19,739 nucleotides of DNA from assembly GCA_036391875.1 (NCBI GenBank), contig DASVZA010000001.1, positions 1 to 19,739 on the forward strand, read 5' to 3'. This document shows, piece by piece, positions 1 to 6,413 of the stretch. Positions within the stretch are counted from its first letter, which is position 1. Each line of letters starts with the position of its first letter. Under the pieces are notes generated by a model that had not been told where the DNA came from, did not search any database, and saw only the letters and a program-made list of their open reading frames with translations. The stretch comes from Parasulfuritortus sp036391875. Its GTDB lineage: Bacteria > Pseudomonadota > Gammaproteobacteria > Burkholderiales > Thiobacillaceae. The position numbers were made by a program, and so were the translations under genes.

Positions 1-376
1 CGAAGCCCGCCGACTTCACCGCGTCCATCACGTCGACCACGCGTTGCAGTGCCACGCCCTGGTCGCCGTTGATGATCACGAACACCTGCTCGCCCGGCTC
101 GCGCAGTCCCCGCAGCGCGTCGGGGAGCTGCGCCACGGCGAGCGTGCGACCGTCGAGCATCAGCTCGCCCCGGCTTCCGAGTGTCACCACCACGTTGCGG
201 CGATGTTGCTGCTGCTCGGCCTGCGCGGACCTTGGCAGCGCCGTCTTGATGCCCATCGCGGGGATCACGTTGATGCTGATCAGCACGAAGAAGACGAGCA
301 GGAACATCATCACGTCGATCATCGGGATGATCTCGATGCGCGCTTTCTTACGGGTTTCTTCATGCCAGATGAACAT
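1..376 (-). CDS. exbD: ExbD/TolR-family biopolymer transport protein, 3' end cut off by window edge
   Basis: This is a component of a proton-driven ExbB-ExbD (TonB-energising) or TolQ-TolR inner-membrane motor. About 125 residues are visible and no stop is reached before position 1. After a short cytoplasmic N-terminus (MFIWHEETRKKARIEIIP) comes one transmembrane helix at about residues 18-42. It starts PMIDVMMFLLVFF, and Asp21 matches the essential channel aspartate of ExbD. A periplasmic domain follows, ending in the window with a VFVIINGD strand and a VVDVMDAVKSAGF helix, both typical of the ExbD/TolR fold. The ATG at 376 is preceded by GAAGGAAG. No exbB/tolQ lies upstream, where one normally sits: the preceding gene is the ABC ATPase, 62 bp away. 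Its codon choice (GCG and GTG strongly favoured) differs from the ABC operon. Family assignment is secure; ExbD versus TolR is less so. Confidence 0.88.
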   Translation of the reverse strand, partial: MFIWHEETRKKARIEIIPMIDVMMFLLVFFVLISINVIPAMGIKTALPRSAQAEQQQHRRNVVVTLGSRGELMLDGRTLAVAQLPDALRGLREPGEQVFVIINGDQGVALQRVVDVMDAVKSAGF

Positions 377-438
377 GGATCTCAGCTTCCTTCGGGATTG
401 GATTGGTAACGATCAGCGGCTCGGGCCGGTGCAGGACG

Positions 439-1446
439 TCATGGCGCGACCTCCTGCAGGTCTTCGGGGTCGATGTGCAGCGCGACTTCGGCGCCGACCG
501 GCAGCAGGTCGGCGGCGCGCCGGTTGAGCCGGTCGACGTGCAGCGCCGTGCCCTGCGCCTCGACCCGGTAGCGCACCACGTTGCCGAGCAGCTGGCTGTG
601 GGTGACCGTGGCCGGGATCAGGCCGGGCGCGGCATCGGCGGCGGCAAACAGGTGGATGGCCTCGGGCCGGATCGCCAGGTGGCCGCGGACCTCCCGGCCG
701 AGCAGGCGCCGGCTCTCGTCCGAACCGAGCAGGTTGTAGTGGCCCATGAAGCGGGCCACGGCCTCGCTGGCCGGGCGGGTGTAGACGGTCTCGGCGCTGC
801 CCTGCTGGACGATGCGGCCGCGGTCCATGACGAAGATGCGGTCGGACAGGGTGAGTGCCTCTTCCTGGTCATGGGTGACGAAGATGGTGGTGAGGTCGAG
901 CCGGCGCTGGATGTCCCGGATCTGCTGGCGCAAGGTCCTGCGGATGCGGGCGTCGAGTGCCGAGAGCGGTTCGTCGAGGAGCAGGATGCGCGGCTCGACC
1001 ACCAGCGAGCGGGCCAGCGCGACCCGCTGCCGCTGGCCGCCGGACAGGGCGGCCGGATAGGCGTGTTCCTTGCCGTCCAGCTCGACCAGGTCGAGCGCCT
1101 CGGCGACCTTGCGGGCGACGACGTCGGCGGCCAGCTTCTGCATCTTCAGGCCGAAGGCGACGTTCTGGCGCACGGTCATGTTGGGGAACAGGGCATAGCT
1201 CTGGAACACCATGCCGATGCCGCGCTTCTGCGGCGCGGCATCGGTGATGTCCTCGCCGTTGACGCGGATCCGGCCGGCATCGGGCGGCGTGAGGCCGGCC
1301 AGGCAGCGCAGCAGAGTCGACTTGCCGCAGCCGCTCGGGCCGAGCAGGGTGACGAACTCGCCCTTGGCCAGTGCGAACGAGATGTCCTCGAACACCGCAT
1401 GGGCGCCGTAGGACTTGGCGAAGCCGGTGACCTCGACGTAGCTCAT
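439..1446 (-). CDS. ABC transporter ATP-binding protein (PhnT/PotA/FbpC-like) with TOBE domain
   Basis: This 335-residue ATPase powers the importer encoded by the two preceding permease genes. It carries a complete ATP-binding cassette: Walker A GPSGCGKST at 36-44, Q-loop Gln82, signature LSGGQ at 134-138, Walker B ILLLDE at 154-159, D-loop SALD at 162-165 and switch His192. Residues from about 235 onward form a TOBE-like regulatory domain, as in iron(III), polyamine, thiamine and 2-aminoethylphosphonate importers. Its ATG overlaps the stop of the upstream permease by 4 bp (ATGA), which implies translational coupling. It is the last gene of the five-gene leftward operon. The ATPase sequence does not define the substrate; the hydrolase in the operon suggests an organophosphorus compound. 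Confidence 0.93.
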   Translation of the reverse strand: MSYVEVTGFAKSYGAHAVFEDISFALAKGEFVTLLGPSGCGKSTLLRCLAGLTPPDAGRIRVNGEDITDAAPQKRGIGMVFQSYALFPNMTVRQNVAFGLKMQKLAADVVARKVAEALDLVELDGKEHAYPAALSGGQRQRVALARSLVVEPRILLLDEPLSALDARIRRTLRQQIRDIQRRLDLTTIFVTHDQEEALTLSDRIFVMDRGRIVQQGSAETVYTRPASEAVARFMGHYNLLGSDESRRLLGREVRGHLAIRPEAIHLFAAADAAPGLIPATVTHSQLLGNVVRYRVEAQGTALHVDRLNRRAADLLPVGAEVALHIDPEDLQEVAP

Positions 1447-2225
1447 GCCGCCTCCCGCTTGCCGAAGCGCAACGCCAGCCAGGTCAGCGCGAAGGTGACC
1501 GCGAAGTAGCTCATCACCAGGGCGCTGGTGAAGTGGCCGCTGCCGTTGCGCAGGTTGTAGAGGTAGACCTGCAGCGTCTCGTAGCGGCTGCCGACCAGCA
1601 TGTTGGCGAACACGAATTCACCAAGCAGGAAGGAGAACGAGATGAACAGCGAAGCCAGCAGGCCCTTGCGCAGACCGGGCAGGATCACCGACCAGAATGC
1701 GCGCGGAGTCGAGGCGCCGAGCAGATGGGCGGCATCGACCAGCTCCCGGACGTCGATGGCGCGCAGGCTGTCGGACAGCATGCGGTACATGAACGGCAGG
1801 GCGATGGTGAAATAGCAGCCGAGCAGGATCCAGGGCGTGCCGACCAGGGGCAGCGGGCCGTCGGCGTAGAGGCTGAGCAGGCCGACCGAGGACACCACCG
1901 GCGGCACCGCGAAGGGCAGCAGGATCAGGATGTTCATCCAGCGGTCGAGGCGCGGAAAGTAATAGTGGATGGCGAACACGGCCGGCACGATGACCAGGGT
2001 GCTCAGGACCAGGGTGCCGAAACAGACGACCAGCGAATGCCAGAACGCCAGCAGGAAGCGCTCGTCCAGCCACAGCCTGGTGTACCAGTGCAGGGTCAGC
2101 CCGTGTGGCAGGACGGTCGCATCCCAGCGCTCGGACAGGGAATAGACCAGCGTGCCCAGCACCGGCAGCGCCAGAAGCACGACCAGCAGATGGACGACCC
2201 CGCGGTGATAGCGCTCAGCGGACAC
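1443..2225 (-). CDS. ABC transporter inner-membrane permease (second subunit)
   Basis: This 260-residue permease of the binding-protein-dependent family (BPD_transp_1, PF00528) has about six hydrophobic helices, beginning near residue 11. An EAA-type coupling loop lies around VDAAHLLGASTPRAFWSVIL, where it would contact the ATPase. It pairs with the permease encoded just upstream to form the membrane channel. The start is a GTG at 2225 that overlaps the preceding gene by 11 bp; I chose it because the hydrophobic N-terminus follows at once and no better start is present. Its stop overlaps the ATPase start by 4 bp. It resembles the PhnV, PotC or second FbpB-type permeases, and the substrate is not readable from sequence. 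Confidence 0.9.
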   Translation of the reverse strand: MSAERYHRGVVHLLVVLLALPVLGTLVYSLSERWDATVLPHGLTLHWYTRLWLDERFLLAFWHSLVVCFGTLVLSTLVIVPAVFAIHYYFPRLDRWMNILILLPFAVPPVVSSVGLLSLYADGPLPLVGTPWILLGCYFTIALPFMYRMLSDSLRAIDVRELVDAAHLLGASTPRAFWSVILPGLRKGLLASLFISFSFLLGEFVFANMLVGSRYETLQVYLYNLRNGSGHFTSALVMSYFAVTFALTWLALRFGKREAA

Positions 2226-3096
2226 GATGGCTCCCGTTCAGCAGCCAGTGGTTCACCGCCGTGACCAGCGCCAACAGGGCCATGAGCAGCACGGCCAATG
2301 CCGCCGCCAGATCGGGCTGGAGGAAGATGTCGCCGGCCACCAGGCTGGCTATGCGGATGGTGATCAGGTTGATGTTGCCGGTGGTCAGGGCGAAGGCACT
2401 GGCATAGGCGCCCATGGCGTTGGCGAACAGCAGGATGAAGGCGCCGGCCACGGCCGGGGCCAGCACCGGCAGGCCGATGTGGCGCCAATAGGCGAACGGC
2501 CCGGCGCCCAGTTGCGCCGCGGCGGCCTGCCAGTCGTCGTCGAGTGCGTCGAATGCCGGATAGAGCAGCAGCACGCCGAGCGGGATCTGGAAGTAGGCGT
2601 AGATCAGGATCAGGCCGTCGATGGAGTACAGGTTCAGGTCGTCGATCCAGCCCCAGTGGCGCAGGATCAAGGTCAACGTGCCGTTGGTGCCGAGCAGGAT
2701 GATGAAGGCGAAGGCGAGCGGCACGCCGCTCAGGTTGCTGCTCATGTTGGTGAAGGCGACCACGGCATCGCGCAGCCTGCCCGGCACGCGGCGCAGCGAG
2801 GCGGCGCCGGCCATGGCGATCAGCAGGCCGGCCAGGCTGGACCAGAGCGAGAGCTCCAGGCTGTTGCCGAAGGACTGGCGATAGAACGGCGAGCCGACGA
2901 TCTCGGCGAAATTGCCGTACCAGGCGCCGCCGTCGGCCGGCTTGCTGCTGACCAGCACCCAGGCCGCCGGCACCAGGCAGAAGGCCAGCAGCATGGCGGA
3001 GAAAGGCAGCAGGGCCAGCACGCCCGGCCAGCGCTTGAAGCCGGGCCGTGCTTCGATGGCGACCGGGGCGGCGACGGCAAGCTTGGCGGCGGTCAT
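2215..3096 (-). CDS. ABC transporter inner-membrane permease (first subunit)
   Basis: This 293-residue permease has a polar N-terminus of about 22 residues followed by a first strong membrane helix (VLALLPFSAMLLAFCLVPAA), then a periplasmic loop and five more helices. The EAA-like loop is near AAAAQLGAGPFAYWRHIGLP. It is the partner of the downstream permease. The ATG at 3096 overlaps the stop of the hydrolase gene by 4 bp (ATGA), so the start is well supported. A much longer reading frame runs upstream in this frame, but it lies under the hydrolase gene and is Arg/Pro-rich shadow sequence. Fold and role are secure; assignment as PhnU-like rests on operon context only. Confidence 0.9.
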   Translation of the reverse strand: MTAAKLAVAAPVAIEARPGFKRWPGVLALLPFSAMLLAFCLVPAAWVLVSSKPADGGAWYGNFAEIVGSPFYRQSFGNSLELSLWSSLAGLLIAMAGAASLRRVPGRLRDAVVAFTNMSSNLSGVPLAFAFIILLGTNGTLTLILRHWGWIDDLNLYSIDGLILIYAYFQIPLGVLLLYPAFDALDDDWQAAAAQLGAGPFAYWRHIGLPVLAPAVAGAFILLFANAMGAYASAFALTTGNINLITIRIASLVAGDIFLQPDLAAALAVLLMALLALVTAVNHWLLNGSHRVR

Positions 3097-3905
3097 GATC
3101 GCACCAGCAGCTCGGGACAGCTCGGCTTGTCGTGTGGCACCGCCAGCAGGTCGGCCATCAGGCCGCAGAGCTGGGTCTGGCGCGGCGCGGCCTCTTCGCC
3201 GCCGTGGAACCGGCTGCCGGCCAGGAACAGCGGCACCTCGCGCTCTTCCGGCAGGGCGCCGCCGTGGCGCAAGTCGTTCGACATGCCGTGATCGCCGGTC
3301 ACCAGCACCTGATAGCCCTCGGCCAGCCAGACCGGCATGAACGAGGACAGCAGCGCGTCGACATGGCGGACCGCATTGCGGTATTGCATGCTGTCGAGGC
3401 CGTGGCGGTGGCCGGCATCGTCGACGCCCATCGGGTGGATCAGCAGGAAATCGGGATCGTGCCGGCGTCGCAGATGCTCGCCGTCGAGCAGGCTGTAGGC
3501 ATCCGGGTAGTCGTCGGTGTGATAGAAGACGCCGTGCTGGATGGGCAGCGCGGCATCGTCGGTGTAGCGGTCGCGCTCGGCCTCGAACGGGGTCCGGTTG
3601 TACAGTTCGCTGACCCAGTGATAGGCCGCCGCAGCGGTGGTCAGACCGGCCGCGGCCGCCAGATGGAAGATGCCGGTCTGGTTGGTCAGGCGGTCGACGC
3701 CGTTGTGGACGATGCCGCTCTCGACCGGCGCGGCGCCGGTCAGGATGCACTCGTAGAGCGGCCGCGACAGGGACGGCAGCTCGCACTCCAGGCGATGCAG
3801 GCTGGCCTTGCCGGACTCGCGCAAGGCCAGCAGATAGCCCATGCCGGTGCGCGCCACTTCCCAGGCGAGACCGTCGACGATGACCAGGATGACCTTGCTG
3901 CCCAT
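3093..3905 (-). CDS. Cytosolic alkaline-phosphatase-superfamily phosphodiesterase/phosphonohydrolase
   Basis: This 270-residue hydrolase belongs to the alkaline phosphatase superfamily (type I phosphodiesterase/nucleotide pyrophosphatase, PF01663; the group that includes phosphonoacetate hydrolase PhnA). Visible metal and catalytic residues are Asp11 (VIVDGL), Ser47 in PSLSRPLYECILTG at the nucleophile position, Asp162 and His166 (DDAGH), Asp205-His206 (GDHGM) and His214 (RHGG). The two-metal site therefore looks complete. The nucleophile position usually holds Thr in this branch, but here it is Ser. There is no signal peptide or membrane segment, so it should act in the cytoplasm on imported substrate. 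It lies 7 bp after the binding-protein stop and overlaps permease 1 by 4 bp, so it is embedded in the transporter operon. The exact reaction (ester, diester or C-P cleavage) cannot be decided from sequence. Confidence 0.85.
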   Translation of the reverse strand: MGSKVILVIVDGLAWEVARTGMGYLLALRESGKASLHRLECELPSLSRPLYECILTGAAPVESGIVHNGVDRLTNQTGIFHLAAAAGLTTAAAAYHWVSELYNRTPFEAERDRYTDDAALPIQHGVFYHTDDYPDAYSLLDGEHLRRRHDPDFLLIHPMGVDDAGHRHGLDSMQYRNAVRHVDALLSSFMPVWLAEGYQVLVTGDHGMSNDLRHGGALPEEREVPLFLAGSRFHGGEEAAPRQTQLCGLMADLLAVPHDKPSCPELLVRS

Positions 3906-3912
3906 GGCGCGC

Positions 3913-4962
3913 CTACCGCATGTCGATCATGACGCGTTCCTGCCAGTCGCGCGGCAGGCGCCGGGTGGAGTTCTCCCAGGCGGCGAAGTTGGCGATCGGC
4001 CGGGCCGACTTGTATTGGGCGGCCGGGATCAGCTTGGCCTGGACGTCCGGCGGCAGCTTGACCGCGGCGCGGATGGGCCGGGCATAGCCGCGCGCCAGGT
4101 TGATCTGGCCGGCGTCGCTCAGGATGTATTCGCGGGCCAGCTTGGCGGCATTGGGATGGCGGGCGTACTTGTTGATGATCGTCGTGTAGCCCGCGGTCAC
4201 CGAGCCGTCGGCGGGAATGACGACGGTGAACCGGTTGCGGTCGATCTTGTCGCGGTAGTTGAGGCCGTTGAAGTCCCAGACCACGCCGACCTCCACTTCG
4301 CCCTTCTCGATGTTGGCGACGTTCGGTTCGTTGAGCAGCAGGCGGTTCTGGCCGGCCAGCTTGGCGAAGAACGCCAGGGCCGGGCCGAGATTGGCCTCGT
4401 TGCCGCCCATGGCATAGGCGGCGGCGAGCACGCCGTAGTTGGCCTGCGAGGCGACCCCGACGTTGCCGACTGTGACCTTGTACTTGCCCTTGAGCAGGTC
4501 GGACCAGGCATGCGGCACGTCCTTCACCAGCCGCTTGTCGACGATGAAAGCGATGGTGCCGGTATAGGCCACCACCCAGTTGCCGTTCGGATCCTTGGCC
4601 CAGGCCGGAATCTGGTCCCAGGTGCTCGGCTTGTAGGGTTGGGCGATACCCATCTGGGCCGCGATGGGACCGAACGGATGGCCGACGTCGCCGATGTCTG
4701 CGGTCGCGTTGCCTTTCTCGGCGGCGAACTTGGCCAGCTCCTGGGCCGAACTCATGTCGGTGTCCTGGTGCCTCAGGCCGTATTTCTGGCCGAGCTGTTT
4801 CCAGGTGTCCTTCCAGTTCGCCCAGCTGTCCGGCATGCCGACGCTGTCGACCTCGCCTTCCTTTTGGGCGGCGGCGATCAGGGCGTCCAGCGACTGGGCA
4901 TGGAGCGGGCCAGCAACGAGGCCCAGGACGGCGACGGCGGCGCAAAACAGTTGTTTTTTCAT
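3913..4962 (-). CDS. Periplasmic substrate-binding protein of ABC importer (COG1840-like)
   Basis: This 349-residue periplasmic binding protein delivers substrate to the downstream permeases. The N-terminus MKKQLFCAAVAVLGLVAG has a Lys-Lys start, a hydrophobic core and a likely signal peptidase I site after PLHA, before QS. The mature chain follows the iron/polyamine/2-aminoethylphosphonate binding-protein pattern, opening with LDALIAAAQKEGEV and containing TADIGDVGHPFG and VVWDFNGLNYRD. I chose ATG 4962 over an in-frame ATG 72 bp upstream because the signal peptide starts there and because the longer version would cross the putative operator at 4976-4987. It is the first gene of the leftward operon, divergent from the GntR regulator. 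Ligand identity is unknown; PhnS-like or Fe(III)/carboxylate-type alternatives exist. Confidence 0.9.
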   Translation of the reverse strand: MKKQLFCAAVAVLGLVAGPLHAQSLDALIAAAQKEGEVDSVGMPDSWANWKDTWKQLGQKYGLRHQDTDMSSAQELAKFAAEKGNATADIGDVGHPFGPIAAQMGIAQPYKPSTWDQIPAWAKDPNGNWVVAYTGTIAFIVDKRLVKDVPHAWSDLLKGKYKVTVGNVGVASQANYGVLAAAYAMGGNEANLGPALAFFAKLAGQNRLLLNEPNVANIEKGEVEVGVVWDFNGLNYRDKIDRNRFTVVIPADGSVTAGYTTIINKYARHPNAAKLAREYILSDAGQINLARGYARPIRAAVKLPPDVQAKLIPAAQYKSARPIANFAAWENSTRRLPRDWQERVMIDMR

Positions 4963-4975
4963 CGTTTTGTCACTC

Positions 4976-4987
4976 TGGACTAGGTCA
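4976..4987. promoter_or_regulatory. Candidate GntR/UTRA operator, transporter side
   Basis: The 12-mer TGGACTAGGTCA is an imperfect palindrome centred on CTAG, ending 13 bp upstream of the binding-protein ATG. Read on the opposite strand it matches the 12-mer directly before the divergent regulator start in 11 of 12 positions. Duplication of one near-palindrome at both ends of a divergent region fits binding by a dimeric GntR-family repressor. This is inferred from sequence only. Confidence 0.5.
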
Positions 4988-5017
4988 GATTGAGTCGGCG
5001 ATGATAGGCCTGCTTTA

Positions 5018-5033
5018 TGACAATCCCATGTCA
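5018..5033. promoter_or_regulatory. Inverted repeat TGACA-N6-TGTCA in divergent promoter region
   Basis: Two perfect 5-bp arms, TGACA and TGTCA, are separated by ATCCCA. On the minus strand the same bases contribute a consensus -35 hexamer TTGACA (5034-5029) for the transporter operon. The best AT-rich -10 candidate, TATCAT, lies 22 bp further on, which is too far, so the -10 is unresolved. The element could bind a regulator overlapping the -35. Confidence 0.3.
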
Positions 5034-5078
5034 AAAACGGATTGTTTTCACGATTCTTAGACTGGTTTTAAGTTTTAT

Positions 5079-5108
5079 TGCGCAATGTACAGGCTTATTG
5101 TGTATATT
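5079..5108 (+). promoter_or_regulatory. Putative promoter of the GntR/UTRA regulator
   Basis: A -35-like TTGCGC (5079-5084) and a -10-like TATATT (5103-5108) are spaced by 18 bp, giving a leader of about 45 nt before the regulator ATG. The -35 lies inside a perfect 10-bp palindrome, ATTGCGCAAT (5077-5086). The region is AT-rich compared with its surroundings. Confidence 0.4.
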
Positions 5109-5148
5109 TCATCAAAGCCCGCAGGGATAATTACAGACAAAAGACGAT

Positions 5149-5160
5149 TGAACTAGTCCA
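5149..5160. promoter_or_regulatory. Candidate GntR/UTRA operator, regulator side
   Basis: TGAACTAGTCCA is a near-perfect palindrome around ACTAGT and abuts the ATG of the regulator gene. It is the inverted partner of 4976-4987 (11 of 12 matches). Its position downstream of the putative promoter would suit autorepression by blocking transcription. It also occupies the place of a Shine-Dalgarno sequence, which is absent here. Confidence 0.5.
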
Positions 5161-5886
5161 ATGCAGCCTCCTAACCGATACGGCTCCCAGATAGCCAGAA
5201 TCCGCAAAGCGCTCGAAGAGCAGATCGACCAGGGCCTGTTCCGCCCGGGCGACAAACTGCCCTCCGAACGGGACTTGAGCGTGCTGTTCGAAACCACCCG
5301 GATCACCCTGAAGGACGCCTTGCTGGCGCTCGAAGCCGAGGGACGGATCTACTGCGAGGACCGGCGCGGCTGGTTCGTGTCGCCACCCAGGCTGCTCTAC
5401 AACCCGCAGTACCGCACCCATTTCCACGAGATGGTGACCCTGCAGCACCGTCAGGCCAGCACGCGGGTACTGTCGGCCAAGTCGACGCTGGCCACGCCGG
5501 AGTTGTGCCGCGACCTGAGCCTGCCGCCCCTCAGCCCGGTGATCGAAATCCGGCGCGTGCGCAGCGTCGACGGCCGGGTGGTCAAATACGTGGAGCACTA
5601 CCTGATCGCCAGCCGCTTCCCGGGGATACTGGACCACGACCTGTCGCAATCGCTGACCGGCCTGTACAAGGACACCTACGGCTACACCTATGGCCGGGCC
5701 CGGTTCGAGATCTACCCGACCGCCGCCCGCGGCATGGTCGCCGAGTCGCTGAATCTGGCCGACTCCAGCCCGGTCCTGCTCATCAAGCGGATCAACTACG
5801 ACCAGAACGGCGAGATACTCGACTGCGACCACGAATACTGGCGTCATGACGCGGTCTGCGTCTCGATCGACAGCGGCACGGCTTAG
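5161..5886 (+). CDS. GntR-family transcriptional regulator with UTRA effector domain (PhnR/PhnF-like)
   Basis: This 241-residue regulator has an N-terminal winged helix-turn-helix at about residues 5-75. The characteristic GntR stretch GDKLPSERDLSVLFETTRIT and the wing sequence EGRIYCEDRRGWFVSPP are both present. Residues from about 95 onward match the UTRA ligand-binding fold, including a ...VIEIRRVRSVDGRVV... strand, a central LYKDTYGYTYGRARFEIYP region and a terminal DCDHEYWRHDAVCV. UTRA regulators sense the substrate or a metabolite of the neighbouring pathway. It is divergent from the ABC/hydrolase operon and almost certainly regulates it. The GWFVSPPR-type wing resembles phosphonate regulators of the PhnR group, but this is from memory of the family and not a computed match. 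There is no clear ribosome binding site before the ATG. Confidence 0.9.
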   Translation: MQPPNRYGSQIARIRKALEEQIDQGLFRPGDKLPSERDLSVLFETTRITLKDALLALEAEGRIYCEDRRGWFVSPPRLLYNPQYRTHFHEMVTLQHRQASTRVLSAKSTLATPELCRDLSLPPLSPVIEIRRVRSVDGRVVKYVEHYLIASRFPGILDHDLSQSLTGLYKDTYGYTYGRARFEIYPTAARGMVAESLNLADSSPVLLIKRINYDQNGEILDCDHEYWRHDAVCVSIDSGTA

Positions 5887-5934
5887 CCGCCGCCACCCTT
5901 CCGCCAAACTCAACAGCCGGAGCGCGGCGGCATT

Positions 5935-5963
5935 TTGTTTTGCGAGGCGGTTTCTGGTTCAAT
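5935..5963 (+). promoter_or_regulatory. Possible promoter for the 138-residue hypothetical gene
   Basis: TTGTTT (5935-5940) and TTCAAT (5958-5963) are separated by 17 bp in the only T-rich part of the 103-bp gap between the regulator and the next gene. Both hexamers are weak matches. Confidence 0.25.
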
Positions 5964-5989
5964 GGCCGAAACCACTCCGCACCGCCGCC

Positions 5990-6406
5990 ATGATCGAATA
6001 CATCTTCTTCGACGCCGCCTTCAGCGACCGCTTCGCCGAACGCGCCCGCACGCTGGGCCTATCCTGCACGCAGCGCAGCGACAACATGGGCTTCGTGGTC
6101 GCCATCCCGGAGGATCCGGACGAGGCGATCGAGGACGAACTGGAAGCGTTCTACGAGGCATTGCAGGAAGAACAGGCCGAGTTGATCAACGCAGCCGAGG
6201 AAGAAGGCCACCGGCACCTGGCCGGCTTCCGGCTGGAACTGCCGGACGGCCGGCAAAGCATGGTGCCGCTCGAACCGGACGTTGCCAACCGGCTGCTCGC
6301 CGCGTTCAGCCTGGACGAGATACACGACCTGTTCGCCTTGGTGGCGCGGCACGCCTTGGACCCTCAGGACGTGTCGCTCTGCCACTGCGACGCGGCCAAC
6401 GGCTGA
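5990..6406 (+). CDS. Conserved-looking acidic protein of unknown function
   Basis: I do not recognise this 138-residue protein. It starts MIEYIFFDAAFSDRF. It is strongly acidic, especially around residues 40-72 (PEDPDEAIEDELEAFYEALQ, then EEQAELINAAEEE), where a charged helix or coiled coil is likely. A basic/hydrophobic strand pair and a C-terminal LDEIHDLFALVARHAL helix follow, ending in CHCD. No signal peptide or membrane segment is visible, so it should be cytosolic. I chose ATG 5990 over an in-frame ATG at 5846 because the longer version overlaps the regulator gene and adds a Ser/Arg-rich tail lacking protein character. Codon use matches the neighbours, and it ends 7 bp from the convergent rlhA stop. 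It may be a small regulatory or adaptor protein, but nothing shows its function. Confidence 0.75.
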   Translation: MIEYIFFDAAFSDRFAERARTLGLSCTQRSDNMGFVVAIPEDPDEAIEDELEAFYEALQEEQAELINAAEEEGHRHLAGFRLELPDGRQSMVPLEPDVANRLLAAFSLDEIHDLFALVARHALDPQDVSLCHCDAANG

Positions 6407-6413
6407 ACACGCC

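Noticed and set aside
403..1509. Long plus-strand frame opposite the ABC ATPase (similar ones at 1533-2264, 2227-3291, 3841-4983, 6981-8645 and 8398-9903)
   Set aside because: All are antisense shadows of genes with intact catalytic motifs, lack ribosome sites and show no recognisable domains.
3097..3786. An N-terminal extension of permease 1 up to 3786
   Set aside because: It overlaps the hydrolase gene, has no membrane or family character, and the ATGA overlap at 3093-3096 marks the real start.
5000..5034. A complete sigma-70 promoter for the ABC operon from TTGACA and TATCAT on the minus strand
   Set aside because: The spacing is 22 bp, outside the usable range. Only the -35 is kept as a possibility.
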